Positions 44,645 through 56,600 of a stretch of 64,000 nucleotides of DNA are shown here, piece after piece. This DNA comes from Cladorrhinum sp. PSN259 (lineage: Eukaryota; Ascomycota; Sordariomycetes; Sordariales; Podosporaceae): positions 124,001 to 188,000 of the forward strand of contig MU867067.1 of NCBI GenBank assembly GCA_033725935.1, written 5' to 3'. A program made the translations under genes and the position numbers. Numbering within the stretch: the stretch's first letter is position 1; each line of letters opens with the position of its first letter. The notes below the pieces were generated by a model that ran no database searches, was not told where the DNA came from, and saw only the letters and a list, made by a program, of their open reading frames with translations.

Positions 44645-46691
44645 ATGGAGGCAACGACGACAATGGTGGCAGCACCAGCTGCCCTCCTCGGATGGGAGAA
44701 ACAATGGCGAGGTTCAAAGGCGAAGAAGACTTCCCGCAGAGAAGCCCATATCAACCTCTCGCAGCAAAACATTCTCCTCTCCTCGGCACTTCGATACTGT
44801 CGAGAGCAGTTGGAAATCTTGAAGATCGACGCCAGGCATGTAGCCAGATCCAAGAGCACCCGGCCACACTCGGTCATCCAAGGATCAAGGGTGGCTTTGG
44901 ATTCTCTCCTAAACCTCTGCAGGACAGAAATCCCAAGCAATTTCTTGCCTCTCACCAGAAACGTCAAAATCACTTCGACGTCAGGGAACGGCGACCAGGT
45001 TCACTTCCCCTCCCCTCTCAAGGAACAGGACGTCACAGCAGCCGTCAAAGCCCTCGAAGCCTGTGCCGTCGGTGCCATTTCCAATCTCAGATATGGCACG
45101 GCAAGACGCGGGATCAAGGTCGATCTCGATAAGATATCCGGCTTCTTGATGTCTGCCTATCTTACCACCGTAGATGGCATGGACAAGCAAGATCCAAGAG
45201 TGAAGGAGAGGATACCGGGTAAGCAGTCACTTGGCTTTGAATGGGAGCCATACCCGACAATTACAAAAAGCTGACATGTCCGCTATCAAATAAGATACGG
45301 ACCTGAACCGGGCTCAATCGGTATTATACCGCCGGCTTTCTGCAAACCTCTACAGCACCAAGATCCCCGGCGAGTACTATCACATACACGGCTCCTTGGA
45401 CGCCAGCACCACATTGCAAATGCTCGGTCTTCCCAAGGAGAACCCCAAACTCACAGACTACCGGGAATGTATCAACACCATCGAAAAGGCCGTGATGAAG
45501 CACAAGGCCGCCGACCTTGACAAGCTCAACACCAAGCACAAACAAGCTGGTATCCAAGCCTACACCTGGGAGCAATTCCAGAACCTGCCCCACGGCAAGG
45601 CCCTCTCCCAACTCCCACCATTCACCGTTACCCAAAACATTGGTGACACTACCACTGCACCTGTCCCCTTCGACCCAATCTCACCAGCCGACCCCAATGA
45701 GCCCCGATACGCGTTAAAGGGCATCAAAGTCATCGAGATGTGCCGCATCATCGCCGGTCCAACCATCGGCCGTTCCCTAGCAGCCCACGGTGCCCAAGTC
45801 ATCAAGGTTACTTCTCCTCAGCTGCCCGATGTACCCTTTTTCCAAGTAGACGTCAACACAGGAAAACACGCCATCCATCTTGACCTGCGCAACCCAGCCG
45901 ACAGAACCGAGTTCGATACCTTACTAGCGGACGCTGACGTCCTCATAGACGGGTATCGGCCCGGCGCTCTCAAAAAGCTAGGCTACGGACCAGACTCGCT
46001 CGCCGTTCTAGCTCAAAAGAGAAACAAGGGCTTCGTCTACGTAGCAGAAGACTGCTTCGGCGGGATCGACTCAGGTCTCAAAACCGCAGAATGGGCTTCC
46101 AGACCCGGCTGGCAACAAATTGCTGACTGTGTTACCGGAGTAGCCTGGGCTCAAGGAAAGTTCATGGGACTCAACGAGCCTGTTGTTCCTCCCTTCCCCA
46201 TGTCCGATTACGGAACTGGAGCTCTCGGCTGTCTAGCTGCTCTGTCTGGCTTATACAAGCGCGCTACGGAGGGTGGATCATGGAACTGCAGGACCAGTTT
46301 GTGCCAGTATGATGTTTTCTTGCTTGGTTTGGGACTCCTACCCGATGGTGAACAGTCTAGACTTAGAGAGCTGTTCGAGGAAGGAAACGAGGCTGGGTTC
46401 TTTGGGCTTAGACATAGTGATTCTGTTGATGAGGTCGGCAGGAGGGCGCTCAAGAGGATGAGGGAGGTTACTCCGTTTCTGTTTGAGGGGGGTAAAATGA
46501 TGCACGAAGGTTGGAGTGAGGGTTTCGGTGGAAAAGTTAGATGGCCTAGGGAGGCGATCGAGGTTGACGGGGTGAAGGTCGGGCATGTGAGGTGTGCTAG
46601 ACCTAATGGGTGGGATAATAATAAGGGTAACAAGAAGGGGATGAAGAGCGGTGGGGGGTGGGGCGAGTGGGAGGAGGATGTGATTCGTTGA
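44645..46691 (+). CDS. CaiB/BaiF (family III) CoA-transferase, two exons, 656 aa
   Basis: Exons are 44645-45218 and 45295-46691, with a 76 bp intron (CTGAC at about 45270). The canonical family III start ALKGIKVIEMCRIIAGPTIG lies near residue 332 and continues LAAHGAQVIKV, DLRNPADR and DVLIDGYRPGALKKLG. The likely catalytic Asp is Asp496 in PMSDYGTGALGCLAALSGL, by position with formyl-CoA transferase. The first 330 residues precede the usual start; the segment with YYHIHGSLDASTTLQMLGL looks like the C-terminal part of another CaiB unit, so the protein may be a degenerate tandem. Role: moves CoA between carboxylic acids by a covalent aspartyl-CoA intermediate; substrates are unknown. The tail is Gly/Lys-rich. 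There is no presequence or signal peptide. Confidence 0.87.
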
Positions 46692-47172
46692 GAGGAAGAA
46701 AAAACAGTTGTAGGGCGTTTTTGTTTTTTTGGAGGGGAGCCCCTTTGAGGGCAATTGCGTTTCCCTTTTTTACGCTGATGAAGGCTTTTATGCCTGTAAG
46801 ATATGACTAATGATTTTGATGATAGGGAGGGGTTTTGTTTTTTGAGCTCTTTTGAGCTTTGACAGTTTTTGACGAATTTTTGGGAGGAATGGGCTATCAT
46901 AATCAACTCCCGCGCTATGCAATGAGTCAACGATTTTTTAGTGACAATCAAAAGTTGGAGAGTTTTGTGCTGAGAGTTTCTCCAATCTCTTCTCCCTTGG
47001 GGCAAGAATCAAAGGGTTATAATTCTTCAAGTGATAGCTGCTGAGACCACCCTTGAGGCCCAAAGAGCTCACCCATACCTGCTATGCATGTTTTGCCCCC
47101 CGGGAGTTTTGTACACTATTTATACAATTTTATGCCATATACAAGGGCCATTGAAGCCCCTTCTCACATGAC
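46692..47172. other. Convergent intergenic region CoA-transferase / mitochondrial membrane protein
   Basis: This holds two 3' ends facing each other, with T-rich stretches near 46715-46775. No gene or RNA is recognised. Confidence 0.65.
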
Positions 47173-48201
47173 CTACACTTGTTTACCGACAGCATTAGGC
47201 CTGACGGGCAGCAACCTATCCATGGCCCTGCCATTATCGAGGGCCCACCCGCCCGTCACATCCATCTTGAACGTCTTCTTGCCCACATTTATATTCGTGA
47301 ACCCTTCCCTGTTGAAGGACCGCCTAACACCAGTAAAGGCATAATTTATAGCCTTGCCCATGTCCCTGAAGGGAGCGGTCATCAGGTGATTCATGGTATA
47401 CTCCCGCTCGGCCTTCTTCCTCTCGATCTCGGCGCGCTCCTCGCGCACCGCCTCGGCCAATGACTTTGGTCTGTTCAAATACTTGGGATCAAAAGCCGCT
47501 TGCATCCTAAAGGGAAGCTGCACCTCCTCCAGCGGCACCACAGTCTTCTTGACAGGAAGGAGAGGGAAGATCCTCTGGCTCTTGATTTCGACGTAGAGCG
47601 GTGCCTGACCGGATGGCTTCGCCTTGGTGAGATCCTTGGCGATCTTTGCAGAAGCCGAGGGGATAACCTCGATGGACCGCACGATTCTGGAAGTGCCCAT
47701 GACGAAGTAGAAGCCCATGGCGGTCATCAGGACGCAGATGGCGCCGTACGCGGTCGGAACCCACCAGTAGAGGTCCGGTGGCGGGTTGAGGTAGATGGCC
47801 CAGTAGTTGTAGACGCTGTAGGAGGCGCAGAAGAGGCCGGAGGAGAAGCAGCTGAAGCGGAACCAGAAGTGGGAGGGAGCTTCGTAGAGAATTGTGCGGC
47901 CCTTGAGGGCTATCTGCTCGGCGTAGGAGGAAGGGCGGGCGTTGCGGACCGCGGCGAGGGCGGGGGAAATGGCTGCTTTTGGTGCGGGTTTTAAGGGGAC
48001 GACTGGTGGCTTGGGGGTTTGTTTAATAGCTTGGGATGCTTTTGCGAAGAGTCTGGAGGAGGAGGAGAAGTGGGCGCGCAAGAGGAGCCGGGATTGTGGT
48101 TGTATGCCGGCGCATCTACATGGTGCCGTTACGACTGATTGGCTTTGCCGTATGAGGAGCATCAAGTTTTGGGGCCCGAGGCCTCGGGAGAAGGATGCCA
48201 T
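47173..48201 (-). CDS. Predicted mitochondrial two-helix membrane protein (TMEM223/TMEM186-like), 342 aa
   Basis: A single exon on the minus strand encodes 342 residues from ATG 48201; the longer frame to 48231 starts at TTG. The first 90 residues are Arg-, Ser- and Ala-rich with HFSSSSRLFAKA, a typical cleavage-side pattern of a mitochondrial presequence. Two hydrophobic helices follow, about 112-135 (FWFRFSCFSSGLFCASYSVY) and 147-169 (WWVPTAYGAICVLMTAMGFY). After them comes a soluble half with a charged helix AVREERAEIERKKAERE and a conserved-looking GFTNINVGKKTFKMDVTGGW end. The helical pair with a matrix-facing tail resembles TMEM223/TMEM186-type inner-membrane assembly proteins, but I do not recognise the family with certainty. 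It shares a divergent promoter with PDX1. Confidence 0.75.
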   Translation of the reverse strand: MASFSRGLGPQNLMLLIRQSQSVVTAPCRCAGIQPQSRLLLRAHFSSSSRLFAKASQAIKQTPKPPVVPLKPAPKAAISPALAAVRNARPSSYAEQIALKGRTILYEAPSHFWFRFSCFSSGLFCASYSVYNYWAIYLNPPPDLYWWVPTAYGAICVLMTAMGFYFVMGTSRIVRSIEVIPSASAKIAKDLTKAKPSGQAPLYVEIKSQRIFPLLPVKKTVVPLEEVQLPFRMQAAFDPKYLNRPKSLAEAVREERAEIERKKAEREYTMNHLMTAPFRDMGKAINYAFTGVRRSFNREGFTNINVGKKTFKMDVTGGWALDNGRAMDRLLPVRPNAVGKQV

Positions 48202-48670
48202 CTGGGAAGGCAAGAGTGGTGTACTAAACAATGTGGTGTAAGTGATCCAATGATTGCCCGGGCCACTTCAAGATCCCAAAAATTGTCGGTGCCGGCGCAA
48301 TGTTTCAGCGACATTTAGTCTTTTACACTGCTTGGCACCTCAAGCTTGCCCTGCTCTTTGGCGGAACATCCCGCAACCTGGTGGAGTTCCGAGCAAGGGC
48401 AAGGGAGCCAGCAGCGAAGGATGGCCCAGTCCTGTAACAACGCATCCCACGCTGGCCGTGAAGCTTGGTGCTTGGCATAGCCAATGACAGCTGGGCTGTG
48501 GCCCAAGCTCTTTTTTTTGGTGGTTCCCCAACGTTCTGAAGTCTCGCATCCCAGCAAGCCCGAGACTCGATTGGAATCTCCGGAGCTCGTCGGGAAACAA
48601 AAAGGTCCCCACGGCCTTCGCACCCCCCTTCTGTTCTCCAATTGGGTTCCACACGTCTTGAGTCGCCATC
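48202..48670. other. Divergent promoter region between two genes for mitochondrial proteins
   Basis: About 470 bp lies between the minus-strand membrane protein gene and PDX1, so both promoters are here. The DNA is of balanced composition with a short T run at 48509-48516. No gene is seen. Confidence 0.65.
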
Positions 48671-50058
48671 ATGGCATCTTTCGCATCTGCCTGCCGCGCA
48701 TCAGTGCGTCTTGCGACGAGGAGAGTCCAGCACGATGTCGCCGCCCAAAGAGGTAATATACCGAAATCAAAGGAAAAGCCCGCGTCCCATCCGCTGACAG
48801 CTTCATCCCCGAAAATGTAGGCTTCCGAACATCGGCTGCCGCCCTCGCGGCCCAGAACTTCACGATGCCTGCTCTCTCGCCTACTATGACCGAAGGAAAC
48901 ATTGCCAGCTGGAAGATCAAGGAGGGCGATAAATTCCAGGCCGGCGATGTGCTCCTCGAAATCGAGACCGACAAGGCGACCATGGATGTGGAGGCTCAGG
49001 ACGACGGTCAACTCTTCAAGATCATGCAAGGAGATGGAAGCAAGGGCGTGCAGGTTGGCACTCGGATAGCAGTTATCGCCGAGGAGGGCGATGATCTCAG
49101 TGCTCTCGAGGTTCCCGCCGACGAAAGCTCAAAGCAGTCCAAGGCCGCCGAAGCTCCGGAGACCAAAGCTCCGGCTCACCCGGCCCCTGCCGCCGAACCA
49201 TCTGCCTCTTCAGCGCCGAAGCCCGCATCCAAGCCCTCACGCAAGGGACCAGTCCGGACTTACCCCTTATACCCTTCAGTCCACCACTTGCTCAAGGAGA
49301 ATGGCCTGGACGACTCTGTTGCCAAGGACATTACCCCGACCGGACCTAACGGACGTCTCCTGAAAGGTGACGTTCTCGCCTACCTTGGCAAGATCAACGC
49401 CGATTACCCTGCCCAGATCTCTTCCCGCTTCGAACATGATTCTCACCTCGACCTGAGCAACATCAAAGTCGCTGCCCCCAAGGAGGCCCCTGTCGACAAG
49501 AAGGCCGTAGCCCAGGAAGCCGCTCCTTCACCTCCCCCAGCGGCCGTCAAAGCGGTTGTTTCTCTTCCCGTCTCTCTCTCCGCTGTTCTTGAGGCCCAAA
49601 GGAAGATCCACAAGTCCGTTGGAGTCTTCCTCCCCTTATCCACCTTTGTTGCCCGCGCTTCCGAGCTTGCCAACGACGACCTCCCCCTCCCCAAGAACTA
49701 CCAGCCCACCGCCGGCGAGCTCTTTGACCAGGTCCTCGGTCTTGACAAGGTTGGTACCAAGGCATCCAGGGGCGCATATGCCCCCCAGATTGGTGCCATC
49801 CCTCCAACTCCCGGTGCTTATGGATCAGCCAAGGCTGCCCCCGTTAAGAAGGTGGATATCTTTGATATCTTGGCCTCTACTAAGCCCAAGAGCGTAAAGA
49901 AGGCTACCACCGCAACAACCGTTGTTCCCGGTGTTACGGCTCACGGACTTAATGTTTTTAGTTTGTCTGTCCCCCAAGCTGAGGAGAAGAGGGCCAAGGT
50001 TTTCCTGGAGAGGGTTAAGCTTGTTCTGGAGACTGAGCCGGGACGGTTGGTTTTGTGA
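48671..50058 (+). CDS. PDX1: Pyruvate dehydrogenase complex protein X (E3-binding protein), two exons, 439 aa
   Basis: Exons are 48671-48752 and 48821-50058, with a 68 bp intron that separates the Arg-rich mitochondrial presequence (MASFASACRASVRLATRR) from the mature domains. The lipoyl domain begins FTMPALSPTMTEGNIASWK and carries the modifiable Lys79 in ETDKATMDVE. An Ala/Pro/Lys linker follows, then a peripheral subunit-binding domain from about 172 (VHHLLKENGLDDSVAKDI, TGPNGRLLKGDVLAYL). The C-terminal part lacks the catalytic HxxxDG of the E2 acetyltransferase, which marks protein X rather than E2. Role: anchors dihydrolipoamide dehydrogenase (E3) to the PDH core in the matrix. Its length is normal for fungal Pdx1. 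Confidence 0.93.
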
Positions 50059-51728
50059 GAGAAGGGGGGGTAATAGAGGGCAAAATATTTATAGAGTGAA
50101 GAGATGAAATGATGGTTGGTGTCTTTTGGTGGCGCGTTTTCAAAAGGGTTTATGAAATATTATTATCAGCATTGTTATGTCTTTTTTTCCAACAATAGAT
50201 ACTTGAGGAGTTTTGTTTTGGTTGATTGTTTTTTTTTCCTTTGGTTCATGGTGAAATTTATGCGACTTGTTCAATTTGCATATTGTTGTTTATGATATTT
50301 CGGTATATACATAGATCACGATCTCATCTCGACTTGATATAGTGTGATGGGGAGCATTGTTGGACGTTACTTGTCTATGTCTTTGTTGCTGTTGCGAGGT
50401 TAATATATCCCAGGTATGAACAGAATGGCTAGGAAATAACAGGCACGATGCAGCGGTTGTAGTGGTAGGTAGACTACTTGGTATATCATGGACCTTGCTG
50501 GCCATCCGAAATCAGCCATGGGGGAAAGAATGGTGCGCATGGGCAATGGGGGCAGTGGTTAACCGCAGGGTGTGCCCCAGCTGGCAGCGAGCACTCGTCA
50601 CTCGCCTCTCCTGTTCGATTTCTCGTGGGGACATGGGGCTGCCCAGGTGAACCTTGAGGTGAAATCCCTCTTGGGGAGTGACCTTTTTTGTTTTCTTTCT
50701 GAACAAAAATTGGATTGATTGCCCAAAGAATCCCCTGAAGCACCGAGATACTTTCTCTGGTAGATTTGATTTGTATGTACTGAATTGGGAGGTCAGCTAC
50801 TATATCTTTCAACAAACCGGTCTTCTATCCTTTTCACTTTCATATCTCTCTCTTTTATATCCTCATCCTCTGTGTTCTTCACTACTTGTTATTTCCATAT
50901 CTTTCTTTCTCTCCTGTCAGACTCAAGGAAGTGCCACGTTGAAGACTCTATTCAACAAGTCTCACACACCAAAAAAGCCCAAAAACTACCGCAGTCGAAT
51001 CAGGAGCACAGACAGAGCCTTTTGCTCAGGGAAGTGGAGAATCTATTTCTTATTCCCATCTTCTGTGCTTCTCAGACTTCTCCTTTCTCTGCCAACTGAA
51101 AACGAGTATCCCAACTACGGGGCACCAGATCTTCGGCCGCTTTACCGGACCTCTACTGCCTGACTAGCATAGGTAACCCAGGTTCGGAAAGTGGTGTCCG
51201 TTGGAGCAACCAGTATGAAGACTCCGATTACAAGGGGCTGAATAGGTCTCGTGTGTGAGCGGAGAGGAAGGCCGTCCAAAATAACATAAGAGACTTCCCG
51301 AACACCTGCTCTCATCTAAGTGAAGAACAGTAGCTTTTCGACGGTGTTTGATGAGCGCAGGAGGCTTTATAAACGCGCTGTCTGTAAAAAGAGACCAAGC
51401 GGGAGGTATACATGAAATGAAGTAGGATGATTTGGCGTAGCCCCTATTCCACGATAGAATATTTCTGTCATAAGACGGAGGCTATTTCTCTGATGTCCTT
51501 TTATTTGCCATTCAATGAAGTCTTCAAGAGATTACTGAGTAAGTCCAACAAGCCTTATAACTCCACAATAACGATATACAGGCACGGGGTTGTTTAATTT
51601 TATTACCTAAGTCAGAGGATGTCTTTATTGTTGAATTTGGCTTCTTCGCTGTACAATCTAATGCTTGGATGTTTGTTAGTGCGGTACACGCCCAACTCAC
51701 ACTTTCCTATGCTTATTTTACTTGATTA

Positions 51729-51854
51729 TACGCCTATTCAGCTTCTATTAATGCATTCCTGCCTCCTTTCTACGCCTATTCGGTTTCTATTGATGCATTC
51801 CTGACTCCCTTCTACGCCTGTTCGCCTTGTGTTAATATATTCCTGACTCATTTC
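51729..51854. repeat. 42 bp tandem repeat, three diverged copies
   Basis: Copies lie at 51729-51770, 51771-51812 and 51813-51854, each exactly 42 bp and each starting TACGCCT. Each contains ATTCCTGnCTC and ends in TTC. A fourth copy begins at 51855 (TACGC) and then degrades. Copies differ by scattered substitutions and no length change, so the array is old enough to have diverged but has kept its register. 42 is a multiple of three, but no credible protein spans it. Confidence 0.92.
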
Positions 51855-53109
51855 TACGCATGCTGGATATTCCACCACGTACTAATACCTTACGGTTTGT
51901 ATTTTTGATTGGCCTCCGTGCCTTGTTTCTGTCCTTGGTTTTATGAGGCATGTGCCAAGCTGACGAACATTTAAGCATTAGATTGTAAGACGACGGCGAA
52001 TGTTGGAAACGCCTCGAGACTCTGAGGTTACCCAGAAGCTAAACTAAATCACTTCAAGTTTCCATAATGTCAAACAAGGACGGACTAGAATATTACTTCT
52101 CTCTGCTCTTCCTCATAACACTCTCTACTACCCACAAAAGACATCTAGGTCAAGTCTTTTTTCCCTCGTTGTCTTCACGCATCCAATCCCACAAGCCGAC
52201 TTCGGTCAGCATCTATTTACCTAGTACATGCCCACCTCCTGGATTCCTAAACTTTTTCACGGAACTCTCAAACCGATTTTACAAAATAACCGGCATCCCA
52301 CGTCGCAAGCCCAGACCTTTTTTTCTTTCTGTCTCTTTTCCCGGCCGGGGAACTTGATCTTGCCTGCAGTACAACAACTAAACACCCCAAATAGGAAAAC
52401 CCCCCTCCCCGACCCCCTCTTTAAACTCCCTTCCCTCTCTCCCTTGCTTCCCCAGCCCGCATTTGCATGTACATACACTACATTCCGCGTTTGCATGTTT
52501 TATGCATGCATCACTAGTCGATGTCAGAGAAAATCTGAAATTAGGCTTCTCCTGCGCAAAAGTATATCTTGTTCTCACCCAAATAAATGCCGTCAGATAT
52601 CGATCACCTCTTGCTTTCTGGTATGTATGTATGTATGTGCGTACTTCAAACTGGTTTCTATGTGCTGAGAACATATTTCGAACTACTTGCCATATGGTAA
52701 TGATTACGTTTTTCAGATCTTACCTTGTATTTTTTTCCCCTTCCCTCCCTCTCCCTCTCTCATTCTCTTGCGGTCCTCTGACTTTAGTAATACTCACTCG
52801 CTCGCTACTACACAAAAAATAATAATAATAAAAATTTAAAATTAAAATTAACGCCCTCTGCATGCGGTACAGTAAATACTACAGTAAAAAAAAAAATAAG
52901 AATTCTCGCTCGCTTAAAAAAAAGTGGTCGACCCCCTTTCGCTAAAGTCACATCGCGCTTTTGCATCATGACAGAAAAAGATGCCTTTTTTTATAAATAA
53001 GCGAGCCGTCCTTCCGCGGGTTTGTTTGTTGTTTGTCACACATACACAAAAATGTAGCGTATATACACATGTACAGTACATATTGTATGTATATGTACGG
53101 CGTTATCCC

Positions 53110-53132
53110 TTTTTTTTTTTTTTTTTTTTTTT
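53110..53132. repeat. T23 homopolymer
   Basis: Twenty-three consecutive T bases lie in non-coding DNA; the length is likely to vary between strains or by sequencing error. Confidence 0.9.
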
Positions 53133-53586
53133 CCCTTGCACCTTTCCCGGTTCGAGTAAACCGAGATTTTTTTTTCTTTAATTTTTTTCATTTTCAAGTA
53201 CTTACAACTGAAACTATTAGGGAGGCAAAAAAACCTAACCCAGAAAGAAAAGAAAAAAACCCCCCGCCTCTTTTAACCATAACCTACAACCCCCTTTTAT
53301 TTCTTTGTCCCCTTTGTTTGTGGTCGTCGTCGTTATTCTAGAACCATACTTGAATATATTGAACACACATCCCGAACGAACCGTGGTTTCACGTTTTTGT
53401 CCAAAAGCATTTACAGTAGTATCATCTTCATCTTCATTCATCATTTTATCCTCCGCAGTCGCCACTTTGATGTTGCTTGCATGTGAGTTAGTTAGTTTTG
53501 GTGTGTGTCAGTTAGACAGTTCACGAGCAAGTGTATAAGTCCAGTTTTACGACTTTATCCAGTCAGGTGGGTGTAAGTTCCATGTC

Positions 53587-53608
53587 GTGTGTGTGTGTGT
53601 GTGTGTGT
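53587..53608. repeat. (GT)11 microsatellite
   Basis: Eleven GT dinucleotides run without interruption, followed by a second short GT run at about 53612-53620. Confidence 0.92.
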
Positions 53609-56600
53609 TTATGTGTGTGTAGTCAAGTTTACACCATCTTATCGAGTAAAACATAAAGCGGATCTGTACAGAGTTTTAAAGAAAACCAAAAGTCAGATCC
53701 GAACAAAAAAAGGAAACCCCCCCCCCCCTTGAACCAAAACCTCTCAAACCTAGAACTAGACTAAGATCCACAGATCATCACAATCCCCTAGACTACACAA
53801 TAAAAAAAAAGGAAACTTGTGACCAGGTTCCCCGCGAAAAGGGATTGTCAAAGGGAATTGCAGTGTAGGTAGTGAAAGTGCGGTTGTGAGTGGGGGGACG
53901 GGAGAGAGAGAGACGGGAGACGGCACATCCACACCTACATACTCAACAATCCCAAGATACTTTTTACCTAAGGTTTTGTGTCACGCAGACCAAAAAAAAA
54001 ACAAAAAAAACACAACCATCTTTTGAAGAAGAAAAAAGGGGGGGACCAATTTCCGATTTCCGACTTGCCCTTCGGAAAATCATAAAAACTTTCATGTCGA
54101 GGAAACCAAACAAACCAACTGGCAACACAGCGGTAAAGATGGAAGGATCAAGTTTGTTGTTGGCACACAAAACTCTCGATCGCTGAGAGAGAGATATGAT
54201 ATCTCTCCCCCCTTCATACAGTACATACGAACTGACCAACCAACCAAGCTTCATCAACCGACTGTATTTCCCGAATCATACCCCCCCTTTTCTTTCTCTC
54301 TTCCCCGACCGCCGCTGCACTTATATGTATGTATGTACTTTTCTGCGGTCATCCCTCCATCCATCGGAACAAAAAAGAAGAAAGAATGACGACCCCTCCA
54401 TCTCATGTACATATACATGTACTATGCCATAGTGGCTTACCCCCTCCATGCAATCCAAAAAAGAAAAAAGCAGAAGAAAAAAAAAGAATCTCACACAACC
54501 TGCAAGCCGCGTATGTAAGTGCGGCAGCACGGCAGGCAAAAATGGGCCGAAGGGAACGACAGACAAGCATGTCCGAGACCGCCATTCGGTCTGTGTGTGT
54601 GTACCAACCAAGTAAGATTGTTTCGTCGTCGCCGCCGTCGTCGTCGTGGTGGTGAGGAAGTGAATGTTTCTTCCCTTCCCTTTACCATTCCTTTCTTTTT
54701 CTTCTTCCCCCTCCCCTCCTTCTCATCTCACCCACCCATCCATCTTGCATATTCTCGGTTGTTACATCCACTAGTGCTGCAGACACTCACACTCACACAT
54801 ACACTTACACAGTGCTTCATATAACCGAGATGTGGGATAGGATGGGATGTACATACGCTAGGAACGGCACATGAAAGATGCACACAATTTTAACAGTGCA
54901 GCAGCGCATGCAGTCCCTTCCATCCATATGCCCTGTGGCCCCCAAAAGGACACACCAAAGGGAAACAAACCCTCACCGCTATGTTTCGAAGCATACTGCG
55001 AGCATATTCGCTTCCAAGAAATTCTCATCAGCGCTGTTGCGCAGCTTTGTTTTGTTGCATACCCAGAAAAACATGATATACTTGCTGTGGTGATGTGTGT
55101 GTATGAGTGTGTGCGGGGCTCACCTCGCTCTCACAACCTTGAAAATTGAGCAAAAGACATGTGGTCCGTGTGTTTTACTCACAAAAAAAGAAGTGCAAGG
55201 ATTTGTCGGAGTGGGGGTTTCATTCCGACAGACGACTGACTGACCCCCTCTCCCTCACCCAAGGTCACTCACCTTTTTTTCTTCCCGGGTTGTCGTCCCC
55301 ACTTCTCGGGAGAGACAGAACGGGCAAGACCGGGCAGAGGAAAAAAAGTGGACAGGGGGGTTGGGTTGGGGTTGTTTGGTTGCGTGTGGGTGTGGTGCGG
55401 GCGGGGACGATTGGGTTTGTAGGGTCTCATGGTCCATGCCATCCTTGTTTTTGTCGTCCATCCCATCCATCCAACCCTGCCCATGAGAACTTGAACATGA
55501 AGAAAAAGAGAAATGAAGCAAGGAAACAGCCATTAGAAAAACCCCGGCGATAGCACAAAACCCCGCAAAGACCGTTGAAAAAAACGTTGAGTTGAATGAG
55601 ATGATTTTTGCTTTGAATCGGAAGGAGGGGTACCCCCTCGTCGGTGGGTTTGTCGCCCATTATTCCCATTTTATGATGGGGAATCTTTCTTTCGGCATGG
55701 GGCCGGGGCACGAATATGGAACATTTACACATCAGATGTTCGATACGTCATTTTCGAGGGATGGAAATGGAATCGGCAGACCAGAAAAAAACGATCGGAG
55801 CAAGGGAGGACTGCCCGGGAGGCTCCACCGTCTTCGAAGGATGTGCCGCAGATTGACCTTGGTTGACAGAAAGGATTGGACGACTTTTGATTGATCTGCA
55901 TATAATTCGAGTAACAGATGGAAAGAGAATCGAGTGGTCGCCGAAGCGGGCCGTATGGTGTGTGTGTGTGCGAGGTGAGCGGGAGCAAGATCTGCTTCGT
56001 TCTCTGAAGGGAGATTGGGCCGTTGATGGGGTGGCCATCAGGAGAACGAGATCTTCGGTGCCGGTTGTGCGAACTGACGGTCTTGATTCGGTTTCCGCAT
56101 CTCCGGTCAAGGTTAGTAGTAGTCGTCTCGTGTCTCACGAGGATTGTCGCCATTGTTCATCCATCTGCCGGCAAATGATGCATGTAGGTATAGAAGGACT
56201 CAGATATGGTATGCCAGCCGGCCGGTATTTTCCTGTGGTAAGCCGGATTGGGAAGACTCAAGCTCACGGAGGCGGTGAGACTGCAGCGCAACCGCACACA
56301 CACGGCGGGTATGAGGCAAAGCAAACAACGTTTCGATCGTGTTTGTGCTTTGCGAATACTGGTACCCGAGAGCTGAGGGGGCCAGATTCTACTTTCAACA
56401 GCAGATGTTCTTTTCTCTCGCTCCCTTACGGTACACCGACTCTCCGTGTCTCGCGACCTGCAAGTTGCCGATGGACGTGAAGGACTTGACAGGAGGAGCT
56501 CTTCCCGGCTCTTCACACCACCTCGACCCCTCTTCACCCCTCATTTTCTTCCCGGTCACAGGTCCCCAGGAATGTGAAAGTGGGATGTTGTGTGGGATTG

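Noticed and set aside
51100..51300. Possible 5S rRNA or other structured RNA gene in the desert
   Set aside because: No conserved 5S box motifs or closing stem could be found; the stretch looks like ordinary intergenic DNA.
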